NCBI RefSeq assembly: GCF_037450285.1
Contig: NZ_JAQISN010000007.1
Location: forward strand, 19,692-83,691
Direction: 5' to 3'
Length of the DNA: 64,000 bases
DNA from: Erwinia sp. SLM-02
Lineage (GTDB): Bacteria; Pseudomonadota; Gammaproteobacteria; Enterobacterales; Enterobacteriaceae
Positions within the stretch are counted from its first letter, which is position 1. The number at the start of each line of letters is the position of its first letter. Both the position numbers and the translations under genes were made by a program. Positions 1 to 8,378 of this stretch are shown here, one piece after another. The notes under the pieces were generated by a model. That model saw nothing but the letters and a program-made list of their open reading frames with translations, had not been told where the DNA came from and did no database searches.

Positions 1-386
1 ACGCCCTGCATCGTCCAAAGCGTTTCTTCGGTGCTGCACGTAACGTTGAAGAGGGCGGAAGCCTGACCATCATCGCTACCGCGCTGGTCGATACCGGTTC
101 TAAAATGGATGAAGTTATCTACGAAGAATTCAAAGGTACCGGCAACATGGAGCTGCATCTCGCGCGTAAAATCGCCGAGAAGCGCGTCTTCCCTGCGATC
201 GACTATAATCGTTCAGGTACGCGTAAAGAAGAGCTGCTTACCACATCCGAAGAGCTGCAGAAAATGTGGATCCTGCGCAAAATCATTCACCCAATGGGCG
301 AAATCGACGCAATGGAATTCCTCATTAACAAACTGGCGATGACCAAAACCAACGACGAATTCTTCGACATGATGAAACGTTCGTAA
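1..386 (+). CDS. rho: Transcription termination factor Rho, C-terminal part (5' truncated)
   Basis: Rho is the hexameric RNA-dependent ATPase that ends transcription at Rho-dependent sites. The frame is open from the first bases of the window (codons begin at base 3) and gives the last 127 residues, about residues 293-419 of the usual 419. Visible are the segment DTGSKMD, which carries the R-loop lysine, and SGTRKEEL, whose arginine counts back to position 366, the arginine finger. The protein ends in MMKRS as in other enterobacteria. The start is outside the window. A strong intrinsic terminator follows. Identification is by recognition of near-identical family sequence. Confidence 0.97.
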   Translation, partial: ALHRPKRFFGAARNVEEGGSLTIIATALVDTGSKMDEVIYEEFKGTGNMELHLARKIAEKRVFPAIDYNRSGTRKEELLTTSEELQKMWILRKIIHPMGEIDAMEFLINKLAMTKTNDEFFDMMKRS

Positions 387-466
387 TGGTTTGATGATGC
401 TTTGAAAGCGGCGCGTCACTAAAGCGTTGCCGTTTTCGCTGTCTTCGCCAAAAAACAAACTCGGGT

Positions 467-500
467 AACGCCACGCTTAGTCGTGGCGTTTTTTGTTTTT
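467..500 (+). terminator. Intrinsic terminator of rho
   Basis: A perfect 9-bp stem (467-475 pairs with 482-490) with a 6-base loop is followed by a run TTTTGTTTTT. It lies 80 bases after the rho stop codon and separates rho from the wec operon. Confidence 0.9.
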
Positions 501-672
501 GACCTATACGCTAGCCGGTTAAAGGAGAACTAAACCTGGTGTATGGTGCAGGACTGCAATGAGACGTCGTTAATCTTGCTCGTCCTGATCGATAAAATCA
601 GAATTACACGGATGATTATGGCACTATTTTTGCTTATAACATTACGCAATTCTTCGCAGAGAGCTGATTAAT

Positions 673-1761
673 GTGAATTTACTCAATATGAGTACTGAGC
701 TTGCACTAACTTTTTTATTTTCGCTGGCATTTCTATTTGTTGCCCGTAAGGCAGCCAAAAAAATCGGTCTGGTTGACAGGCCCAACTACCGTAAGCGCCA
801 TCAGGGTGTGATCCCGCTGGTGGGCGGCATATCCGTCTTTGCCGGCAGCTGCTTCGCTTTTGCCATTTCTGATTACTATATTCCCCATTTCCTGCTTTAT
901 CTGGGGTGCGCAGGCAGCCTGGTGCTGGTTGGCGCCCTGGATGACCGCTTTGATATCAGCGTGAAGCTTCGCGCCGTGGTTCAGGCTGGCGTCGCCGTGG
1001 TGATGATGGTGAAGGCCAAACTGTATCTGTTCAGCCTGGGCCATATTTTTGGCCCCTGGGAGCTGGTCGTTGGCCCGTTTGGCTACGTGCTCACGCTGTT
1101 TGCCGTCTGGGCCGCGATTAACGCCTTTAATATGGTTGACGGTATTGATGGTCTGCTGGGCGGCCTTTCCTGCGTTTCTTTTATGGCGATGGGCATCATT
1201 CTGCTGTTCGACGGCCAGACCAGCCTGGCGATGTGGTGTTTCACGATGATCGCCGCCATTGTTCCCTATATCCTGCTTAATCTCGGTATGTGCGGTGGTC
1301 GTTACAAAGTCTTTATGGGCGATGCGGGCAGCACCCTGATCGGCTTCACGATTATCTGGATCCTGCTGGCGGCAACTCAGGGGGATAGCCATCCAATTAC
1401 GCCGGTTACCGCGCTGTGGTTAATCGCTATTCCTTTGATGGATATGGTCGCTATTATGTATCGCCGTCTCAGCAAAGGGATGAGTCCTTTTTCGGCAGAT
1501 CGTCAGCATATTCATCATCTTATCATGCGTGCCGGCTTTACCTCGCGGCAGGCTTTTATGCTGATAACGCTGGCGGCCGCGCTGCTGGCGGCGATCGGTG
1601 TTTTAGGGGAATATCTGAGCTTTACCCCGGAATGGGTCATGCTGATCCTGTTTTTGCTGGCTTTTATGCTTTACGGCTACTGTATAAAGCGCGCCTGGCG
1701 CGTAGCGAGGATGATCAAACGTTTGAAGCGTCGCCTGCGTAATAACAATAACGACAGCTAA
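673..1761 (+). CDS. wecA: UDP-GlcNAc:undecaprenyl-phosphate GlcNAc-1-phosphate transferase
   Basis: This integral inner-membrane enzyme makes lipid I of enterobacterial common antigen (ECA) by moving GlcNAc-1-P to undecaprenyl phosphate; it also primes many O-antigens. It has 362 residues (E. coli about 367), many membrane helices, the Mg-binding LDDRFD (D90/D91), NMVDGIDG (D156/D159), GDAGS (D217) and HIHH (279-282) motifs of the WecA/MraY family. The start is GTG at 673, matching the family N-terminus MNLL. An ATG at 671 would be stopped at once by TGA. It is the first gene of the ECA operon; the basic C-terminal tail is cytoplasmic by family knowledge. Confidence 0.95.
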   Translation: MNLLNMSTELALTFLFSLAFLFVARKAAKKIGLVDRPNYRKRHQGVIPLVGGISVFAGSCFAFAISDYYIPHFLLYLGCAGSLVLVGALDDRFDISVKLRAVVQAGVAVVMMVKAKLYLFSLGHIFGPWELVVGPFGYVLTLFAVWAAINAFNMVDGIDGLLGGLSCVSFMAMGIILLFDGQTSLAMWCFTMIAAIVPYILLNLGMCGGRYKVFMGDAGSTLIGFTIIWILLAATQGDSHPITPVTALWLIAIPLMDMVAIMYRRLSKGMSPFSADRQHIHHLIMRAGFTSRQAFMLITLAAALLAAIGVLGEYLSFTPEWVMLILFLLAFMLYGYCIKRAWRVARMIKRLKRRLRNNNNDS

Positions 1762-1808
1762 ACTTTTTAACTGATTGAATAGATGCCCTGACAATAAGGA
1801 AATGATGT

Positions 1809-2870
1809 ATGACCCATCCTGTTGCTGCCGATAACGAGCTGGATATCCGCGGTCTTTGCTGCGCGCTATGGCGCGGTAAATTCTGGATTATTGGCGGAGG
1901 TGTGCTGTTTGCTCTGCTGGCCTGGATTTACACGCTGCTGGTCACGCCGAAATGGAGCACCACGGCGATCACCGATCGACCCACGGTTAACATGCTGTCC
2001 GGTTTCTACTCCCAGCAGCAGTTCCTGAATAACCTGGATCAGCGTGCTGGTAATCTCAGCCTGAACGCGCCACAGCCCACGGTGATGGATGAAGCCTACC
2101 AGGAATTTATCATGCAGCTTTCCGCCTGGGATACCCGGCGCGACTTCTGGCTGCAGTCCGATTACTACAAGCAGCGCCAAACCGGCAGCGCGCGGGAAAA
2201 TGCGGCGCTGCTGGATGAATTGATTGCCAACATCCAGTTCCAGCCTGCAGACGCGGCGAAGAACATCAATGACACCGTTAAGCTGATAGCCGAAACCTCC
2301 GGGGATGCGAATACACTTCTCCGCCAGTACGTGGCTTTTGCCAATGCGCGTGCTACGACCCATCTTAATGAAGAGGTGACCGGAGCCTGGGCAGCACGCA
2401 GTATCCAGCTGAAAGCGCAGATCAAGCGGCAGGAAGCCGTTGCCACCGCCATTTATGACCGTGAGATCCACAGCGTCGAGCAGGCGCTGAAGATTGCCCA
2501 GCAGCAGGGCTTTGAACAGACTAAAACCGATACGCCTTCCGAACAGCTCCCGGATTCCGAGCTGTTCCTGCTGGGGCGGCCAATGCTGCAGGCGCGGCTG
2601 GAAAATCTTCGCGCCAGCGGCCCTTCTTACGATGTTGAGTACGATCAGAACCGTGCCATGCTGGCCACGCTTAACGTCGGTCCCACGCTGGTGAAATCAT
2701 TCCAGACCTGGCGCTATCTGCGCACGCCGGAAGAGCCGGTCACCCGCGACAGCCCGCGTCGTCTGTTATTGATGATTATGTGGGGGGCGGTAGGTGCCCT
2801 GACCGGCGCCGGGACCGCGCTGATACGCCGGCCTCGCAAGGGTCATGTTGTTAATCAACGGACCAATTGA
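1809..2870 (+). CDS. wzzE: ECA polysaccharide chain-length modulator WzzE
   Basis: WzzE is a polysaccharide co-polymerase of the inner membrane that sets the modal length of ECA chains made by WzyE. The 353-residue protein has one membrane segment near residues 27-47, a large periplasmic region and a second segment near 320-340, the standard two-helix topology. The short cytoplasmic tail is basic (RRPRKG). The start has AAGGA (1796-1800) as ribosome binding site. wecB begins 10 bases after its stop, so the two are co-translated. Product call rests on topology, length and place between wecA and wecB. Confidence 0.92.
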   Translation: MTHPVAADNELDIRGLCCALWRGKFWIIGGGVLFALLAWIYTLLVTPKWSTTAITDRPTVNMLSGFYSQQQFLNNLDQRAGNLSLNAPQPTVMDEAYQEFIMQLSAWDTRRDFWLQSDYYKQRQTGSARENAALLDELIANIQFQPADAAKNINDTVKLIAETSGDANTLLRQYVAFANARATTHLNEEVTGAWAARSIQLKAQIKRQEAVATAIYDREIHSVEQALKIAQQQGFEQTKTDTPSEQLPDSELFLLGRPMLQARLENLRASGPSYDVEYDQNRAMLATLNVGPTLVKSFQTWRYLRTPEEPVTRDSPRRLLLMIMWGAVGALTGAGTALIRRPRKGHVVNQRTN

Positions 2871-2880
2871 GAGCGTGACG

Positions 2881-4011
2881 GTGAAAGTATTAACGGTTTT
2901 TGGCACGCGCCCTGAGGCGATAAAAATGGCCCCGCTGGTCCATGCGCTGGCGCAGGACGGTGAAATCGAGTCACGCCTGTGCGTCACCGCCCAGCATCGG
3001 GAGATGCTGGATCAGGTGCTGCATCTGTTCTCACTGGTGCCGGATTACGATCTGAATATCATGCGTCCGGGGCAGGGGCTGACCGAAATCACCAGCCGCA
3101 TCCTCGAAGGGCTGAAAACGGTGTTTGCCGACTTTACTCCCGACGTGGTGCTGGTTCATGGCGATACCACCACCACGCTGGCCGCCAGCCTGGCGGCGTT
3201 TTATCACCGTATCCCCGTCGGGCATATTGAAGCCGGCCTACGTACCGGGGATCTTTACTCCCCCTGGCCTGAAGAAGCCAACCGCACGCTGACCGGGCAC
3301 CTCGCCAGCTACCACTTTGCGCCAACGGAACGTTCCCGGCAGAACCTGATGCGTGAAAACCTGCCTGACTCGCGGATTTTTGTTACCGGCAATACGGTAA
3401 TTGATGCGCTGTTTTGGGTACGGGACCGCGTGCTGAGTGATGACAGCCTGCGCACCAGTCTGGCGGCCCGCTATCCGTTCCTGGATGCCGATAAGAAGCT
3501 GCTGCTGGTGACTGGGCACCGGCGGGAAAGCTTTGGCGGCGGTTTTGAGCGCATTTGTAACGCACTGGCGGAAATCGCCCGCCTGCATCCGCAGCTGCAG
3601 ATTGTCTACCCGGTCCACCTCAATCCGAACGTCAGTGAGCCGGTGAATCGCATCCTGAGAGGTATCGACAACATCATTCTGATCGAGCCGCAGGAGTACC
3701 TGCCGTTTGTCTGGCTGATGGACAGAGCATGGCTGATCCTGACCGATTCCGGTGGCATTCAGGAAGAGGCGCCGTCGCTGGGTAAACCGGTGCTGGTGAT
3801 GCGTGATGCTACCGAACGTCCTGAAGCGATTGAAGCGGGTACGGTGAGGCTGGTGGGGACCGACGGTGCCAGAATAGTCAGTGAAGTGACCCGCCTGCTG
3901 ACCGATGAGGCCGCCTGGCAAACGATGAGTCACGCACATAATCCTTACGGCGACGGACTCGCCTGCCAGCGCATTGTGCAGGCACTAAAAAATAACCGGA
4001 TGACATTATGA
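2881..4011 (+). CDS. wecB: UDP-N-acetylglucosamine 2-epimerase (non-hydrolysing)
   Basis: WecB converts UDP-GlcNAc to UDP-ManNAc in the cytoplasm, the first step to the ManNAcA sugar of ECA. I place the start at GTG 2881, giving 376 residues as in E. coli, with GAGAG overlapping the wzzE stop as ribosome binding site; an in-frame ATG at 2845 inside wzzE would add 12 atypical residues. The known active-site positions are present: D95 (HGDTTTT), E117 (GHIEAGLRTGD), E131 (PEEANR) and H213 (TGHRRES). Its stop overlaps the wecC start (ATGA). Confidence 0.95.
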   Translation: MKVLTVFGTRPEAIKMAPLVHALAQDGEIESRLCVTAQHREMLDQVLHLFSLVPDYDLNIMRPGQGLTEITSRILEGLKTVFADFTPDVVLVHGDTTTTLAASLAAFYHRIPVGHIEAGLRTGDLYSPWPEEANRTLTGHLASYHFAPTERSRQNLMRENLPDSRIFVTGNTVIDALFWVRDRVLSDDSLRTSLAARYPFLDADKKLLLVTGHRRESFGGGFERICNALAEIARLHPQLQIVYPVHLNPNVSEPVNRILRGIDNIILIEPQEYLPFVWLMDRAWLILTDSGGIQEEAPSLGKPVLVMRDATERPEAIEAGTVRLVGTDGARIVSEVTRLLTDEAAWQTMSHAHNPYGDGLACQRIVQALKNNRMTL

Positions 4012-5270
4012 ATTTCAACACCATTTCAGTTATCGGCCTGGGATATATTGGCCTGCCGACCGCCGCAGCTTTTGCCTCACGCCAGAAGCAGGTTATTGGC
4101 ATCGACGTGAATGCCCACGCGGTGGACACCATCAATCGCGGTGAGATCCATATCGTTGAACCCGATCTCGATCGGGTGGTAAAAGCCGCCGTTGAGGGCG
4201 GATTTTTACGTGCCGCCACCCGGCCCGAACCCGCTGATGCCTTTCTGATCGCCGTTCCTACGCCGTTTGAAGGGGACCATCAGCCCGATATGTCCTATGT
4301 GCGCGCCGCTGCGGTCTCGGTTGCGCCGGTATTGAAGAAAGGCGACCTGGTGATCCTGGAGTCCACATCGCCGGTGGGTGCCACGGAGCAGATGGCCGAG
4401 TGGCTGGCCAGTGAACGCCCCGATCTGACCTTCCCGCAGCAGGCGGGCGACGCGTCGGATATCCACGTTGCCTACTGTCCGGAACGCGTGCTGCCGGGAC
4501 AGGTCATGGTTGAGCTGTTTAAAAACGATCGGGCGATCGGCGGCATGACCGCCACCAGTTCGCAGCGGGCCTGCGACCTCTACAACCTGTTTCTTGAAGG
4601 CGAGTGCGTGGTCACCAACGCCCGCACCGCTGAAATGTGTAAATTAACCGAGAACAGCTTCCGCGACGTTAACATTGCCTTTGCCAACGAGCTCTCGCTG
4701 ATCTGCGCCGAGCAGAAGATTAATGTCTGGGAGTTAATCCGCCTGGCTAACCGCCATCCGCGGGTGAATATCCTGCAGCCCGGGCCGGGCGTTGGCGGCC
4801 ACTGTATCGCCGTCGACCCGTGGTTTATCGTCGCGCAAAACCCGCAGCAGTCGCGTTTAATCCGCACCGCTCGCGAAGTGAACGACGCCAAACCCCACTG
4901 GGTGCTGGAGCAGGTGAAGCAGCAGGTGGCGGAGTGCCTGATGGTGAGTAATAAGCGCGCCAGCGAACTCAAGGTTGCCTGCTTTGGCCTGGCGTTCAAA
5001 CCGGACATCGACGATCTGCGGGAAAGTCCGGCCATGCAGGTCACCCGGCTGATTGCCGACTGGCATCAGGGCAGCACGCTGGTGGTGGAGCCGCACGTAC
5101 AGCAGCTACCGGAAAAGCTGCGGGACAAAGTCACACTGCTGGCGCTGGACGATGCGCTCCTTCAGGCGGATGTCCTGGTGATGCTGGTCGATCACCGCCA
5201 GTTCAAAGCCATTCAACCGGAAGCCGTGCAGCAGCGTTTTATCGTGGATACCAAAGGCGTGTGGCGATGA
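4008..5270 (+). CDS. wecC: UDP-N-acetyl-D-mannosamine dehydrogenase
   Basis: WecC oxidises UDP-ManNAc to UDP-ManNAcA with two NAD+ in the cytoplasm. It has 420 residues, exactly the E. coli length. The Rossmann motif GLGYIG (10-15), the lysine of CKLTEN (K212) and the catalytic cysteine of GVGGHC (C266) mark a UDP-glucose/GDP-mannose dehydrogenase family member. The ATGA overlap with wecB indicates translational coupling. In E. coli rffG and rffH follow; here wecD follows with only a few dozen bases between. Confidence 0.96.
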   Translation: MNFNTISVIGLGYIGLPTAAAFASRQKQVIGIDVNAHAVDTINRGEIHIVEPDLDRVVKAAVEGGFLRAATRPEPADAFLIAVPTPFEGDHQPDMSYVRAAAVSVAPVLKKGDLVILESTSPVGATEQMAEWLASERPDLTFPQQAGDASDIHVAYCPERVLPGQVMVELFKNDRAIGGMTATSSQRACDLYNLFLEGECVVTNARTAEMCKLTENSFRDVNIAFANELSLICAEQKINVWELIRLANRHPRVNILQPGPGVGGHCIAVDPWFIVAQNPQQSRLIRTAREVNDAKPHWVLEQVKQQVAECLMVSNKRASELKVACFGLAFKPDIDDLRESPAMQVTRLIADWHQGSTLVVEPHVQQLPEKLRDKVTLLALDDALLQADVLVMLVDHRQFKAIQPEAVQQRFIVDTKGVWR

Positions 5271-5306
5271 TTAATGCGCCCGCTTTTCCTGCCCGTGGAG
5301 CTACGC

Positions 5307-6002
5307 ATGTTTGCCACGCTTAAGCCCCTGGTCTGGGAAAATGAATTTTTCGGCCAGCGGACCGCCCTGCTGGAACTGCAGGGCGACACGCCGCTGGATA
5401 TCGCCGCGCTGGATGACTGGCCGCTGGTGCAGGTGAAAGTGCTGGCACAGCAAAGTACCGAGCTGGATGCGCTCAGCGCGCTGGGCTTCAGCATGGTGGA
5501 AGGCGAGGCAGACTGCGTGCTGGGGATCACCTCTGCCGAGCGCCCGGCCGGTATTCGCATCGCCCGTACCGGGCATATACCCGCCCTGCGCGCGGCGGCG
5601 AGTGAAGCCTTTATCTGGAGCCGGTTTCGCGCGCCCTGGTTTGCTGCCGGCGACAGCGGGCGTTTCTACGCGCAGTGGATTGAGAATGCCGTGTGCGGCA
5701 CCTTCGACCACCAGTGCCTGCTGGCGGTGGATGAACAGGGTGAAATGCAGGGCTTTGTCTCCCTGCGGGAGCTGGAAGACGGTACGGCACGCATCGGGCT
5801 GCTGGCCGTGCTGCCCGCTTCCCAGGGGCTGGGTATTGGCCAGCGGCTGATGGATGCGGCAAACGACTGGTGCCGTGCCCGACGCCTGACCCGACTTCAT
5901 GTTGCAACGCAGCTGGGCAACCTTGCTGCGCTGCGCCTCTATCTTCGCTGCGGTGGCGTGATTGAACGTACCGCCTACTGGTTATACAGGAAAACGCTAT
6001 GA
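5307..6002 (+). CDS. wecD: dTDP-fucosamine acetyltransferase
   Basis: WecD (RffC) is a GNAT enzyme that acetylates dTDP-4-amino-4,6-dideoxygalactose to give the Fuc4NAc donor for ECA. The chosen ATG 5307 has GGAG six bases upstream and gives 231 residues (E. coli 224); ATG 5274 is an alternative adding 11 residues. The C-terminal half carries RFRAPW, the strongly conserved GRFYAQWIENAV block and the acetyl-CoA binding loop ASQGLGIGQRL, clearer than in E. coli. The last base pairs overlap the wecE start (ATGA). Confidence 0.9.
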   Translation: MFATLKPLVWENEFFGQRTALLELQGDTPLDIAALDDWPLVQVKVLAQQSTELDALSALGFSMVEGEADCVLGITSAERPAGIRIARTGHIPALRAAASEAFIWSRFRAPWFAAGDSGRFYAQWIENAVCGTFDHQCLLAVDEQGEMQGFVSLRELEDGTARIGLLAVLPASQGLGIGQRLMDAANDWCRARRLTRLHVATQLGNLAALRLYLRCGGVIERTAYWLYRKTL

Positions 6003-7129
6003 TCCCGTTTAATGCGCCACCGGTGGTGGGAACTGAACTCGAATATATGCAGTCGGCCATGGGCAGCGGCAAGCTGTGCGGCGACGGCGGCTTTACCCGC
6101 CGCTGCCAGCAGTGGATGGAGCAGCGGTTTGGCAGCCGTAAGGTGCTGCTGACGCCGTCCTGCACCGCCTCGCTGGAGATGGCCGCGATCCTGATCGACA
6201 TCCAGCCCGGCGATGAGGTGATCATGCCGAGCTACACCTTTGTCTCTACCGCGAATGCCTTCGTCCTGCGCGGCGCCACCATCGTCTTTATCGACGTGCG
6301 CCCGGATACGATGAACCTTGACGAGACGCTGATTGAAGCGGCGATTACCGAGCGCACTAAAGCGATTGTGCCGGTCCACTATGCGGGCGTGGCCTGCGAA
6401 ATGGACACCATTATGGCGCTGGCGAAGAAGCACAAACTCTGGGTTATCGAAGATGCCGCGCAGGGCGTGATGTCGACGTATAAAGGGCGCGCCCTGGGCA
6501 CGATTGGTCATATTGGCTGCTTCAGCTTCCACGAAACGAAAAACTACACCGCCGGGGGCGAGGGTGGGGCGACGCTCATCAATGATGCGACGCTGGTTGA
6601 GCGTGCGGAAATCATTCGTGAAAAAGGCACCAATCGCAGCCAGTTCTTCCGGGGGCAGGTGGACAAATATACCTGGCGCGACATCGGCTCCAGCTACCTG
6701 ATGGCCGATCTGCAGGCCGCCTATCTCTGGGCACAGCTGGAAGCGGCAGAGCGCATTAACCAGCAGCGTTTACACCTCTGGCAAAACTACCACACCGCGC
6801 TGCAGCCGTTTGCCGAGCGCGGGCGGATCGATCTCCCGACCCTCCCTTCAGACTGCGAACACAATGCGCATATGTTCTACCTGAAGCTGCAGGATAATGA
6901 CGATCGCACGGCGTTGATAACCTGGCTGAAAGAGGCCGAAATCATGGCGGTGTTCCACTATATCCCGCTGCACAGCTCGCCTGCCGGGCAGCGCTTTGGC
7001 CGTTTCCACGGCACCGATCGCTACACCCAGCAGGACAGCGATCGCCTGCTAAGGCTGCCGCTGTTCTATAACCTTTCTGATAATAATCAGAAAACGGTGA
7101 TTGGCTCCTTACGCAGCTATCTTTCCTGA
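5999..7129 (+). CDS. wecE: dTDP-4-amino-4,6-dideoxygalactose transaminase
   Basis: WecE (RffA) is the PLP enzyme that aminates dTDP-4-keto-6-deoxyglucose, the substrate made by RffG-type dehydratase. It has 376 residues like E. coli. The PLP lysine is K181 in FHETKNYTAGGEGG and the cofactor-binding aspartate is D152 (EDAAQG), as in the DegT/DnrJ/EryC1 family. It overlaps wecD by four bases. Its substrate pathway needs rffG/rffH activities not encoded in this operon. Confidence 0.95.
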   Translation: MIPFNAPPVVGTELEYMQSAMGSGKLCGDGGFTRRCQQWMEQRFGSRKVLLTPSCTASLEMAAILIDIQPGDEVIMPSYTFVSTANAFVLRGATIVFIDVRPDTMNLDETLIEAAITERTKAIVPVHYAGVACEMDTIMALAKKHKLWVIEDAAQGVMSTYKGRALGTIGHIGCFSFHETKNYTAGGEGGATLINDATLVERAEIIREKGTNRSQFFRGQVDKYTWRDIGSSYLMADLQAAYLWAQLEAAERINQQRLHLWQNYHTALQPFAERGRIDLPTLPSDCEHNAHMFYLKLQDNDDRTALITWLKEAEIMAVFHYIPLHSSPAGQRFGRFHGTDRYTQQDSDRLLRLPLFYNLSDNNQKTVIGSLRSYLS

Positions 7130-7130
7130 T

Positions 7131-8378
7131 ATGTCGCTGGCTAGAGCTTCCGTGTGGACCGCCGCGTCCACGCTGATAAAGATTGCCGCCGGGTTGCTGG
7201 TGGTGAAGATGTTGGCGGTGTCGTATGGCCCGTCGGGCGTGGGACAGGCGGGTAACTTCCGCCAGTTGATTACCGTGCTGGGCGTGATGGCAGGAGCGGG
7301 GATATTCAACGGCGTAACTAAGCTGGTGGCGCAGCATCAGCAGCAGCCCACCGAGCTACGCGCGGTGACCGGCACGGCATCGGCCATGGTGCTGGGTTTC
7401 TCGCTGCTGCTGGCGGTCGGTTTTCTGCTGTTTGCTGCACCCATCAGCCAGGCGCTGTTTGATGATGTGAAATATCAGCAGGTGATTCGCATCGTCGCGT
7501 TTTTACAGCTGGGGATTGCCTGGGCTAACCTGGCGCTGGCGATTGTCAAAGGTTTCCGCGATGCCGCCGGGAATGCGCTGGCGCTGATTGTCGGCAGCGT
7601 TATTGGCGTGGCAGCATGGTTTGTCTGCTACTGGCTGGGCGGCTACAGCGGCGCACTGGTTGGACTGGCGATGGTGCCCGCGCTGGTGGCGATCCCCGCG
7701 CTGGCGGTGCTGGCGCGGAGCGATCGTCTACCGATGCGCTATCTGCTGCCGGTGTGGCAGCCGCAGTATGCCCGTCAGCTCGGTAAGTTTACCGTGATGG
7801 CGCTGATTACCGCCGTAACGCTGCCGGTGGCGTGGGTGATGATGCGTAATCTGCTGCAGGCGCATGCGGGCTGGGAGCAGGTTGGGCTGTGGCAGGGGGT
7901 GACCAGCATCTCCGATGCCTATCTGCAGTTTATTACCGCCTCGTTTAGCGTCTGGCTGCTGCCGACGCTGGCGCGACTGGACAATAAAGCGGATATTTCT
8001 CGGGAGATTATGCGCGCATTGCGCTTTGTTCTTCCTGCGGTGATGGTTGCCAGTTTCTGCGTCTGGCTGCTGCGCGACTTTGCCATCTGGCTGCTGTTTT
8101 CCAGCCAGTTTACCGGCATGCGCGATCTGTTTGTCTGGCAGCTGACGGGCGATGTGCTTAAAGTCGGCTGCTATGTCTTTGGCTATCTGGTGATCGCTAA
8201 AGCGTCACTGCGTTTTTACATTCTTACAGAAGTGAGCCAGTTTATTTTGCTGACTGGTTTTTCCCGCTGGCTAATCCCGCTGCACGGTGCGGCAGGGGCA
8301 GCTCAGGCATATATGGCGACCTATATCGCTTATTTCGCGCTCTGTGCAGGCGTATTTACTCTCTACCGTAGACGATAA
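7131..8378 (+). CDS. wzxE: ECA lipid III flippase WzxE
   Basis: WzxE moves the trisaccharide-lipid intermediate of ECA across the inner membrane. The protein (415 residues from ATG 7131; E. coli 416) is hydrophobic throughout, with about 12 predicted membrane helices typical of the polysaccharide transporter (MOP) superfamily. The N-terminus MSLARASVWTAAS closely matches the family; an in-frame ATG at 7101 lies inside wecE and is less likely. One base separates it from the wecE stop, and its stop overlaps wecF by one base. Confidence 0.94.
   Translation: MSLARASVWTAASTLIKIAAGLLVVKMLAVSYGPSGVGQAGNFRQLITVLGVMAGAGIFNGVTKLVAQHQQQPTELRAVTGTASAMVLGFSLLLAVGFLLFAAPISQALFDDVKYQQVIRIVAFLQLGIAWANLALAIVKGFRDAAGNALALIVGSVIGVAAWFVCYWLGGYSGALVGLAMVPALVAIPALAVLARSDRLPMRYLLPVWQPQYARQLGKFTVMALITAVTLPVAWVMMRNLLQAHAGWEQVGLWQGVTSISDAYLQFITASFSVWLLPTLARLDNKADISREIMRALRFVLPAVMVASFCVWLLRDFAIWLLFSSQFTGMRDLFVWQLTGDVLKVGCYVFGYLVIAKASLRFYILTEVSQFILLTGFSRWLIPLHGAAGAAQAYMATYIAYFALCAGVFTLYRRR

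Noticed and set aside
733..1392. 219-codon minus-strand frame inside wecA
   Set aside because: A shadow of wecA; rich in His/Gln as expected for antisense of a membrane protein gene.
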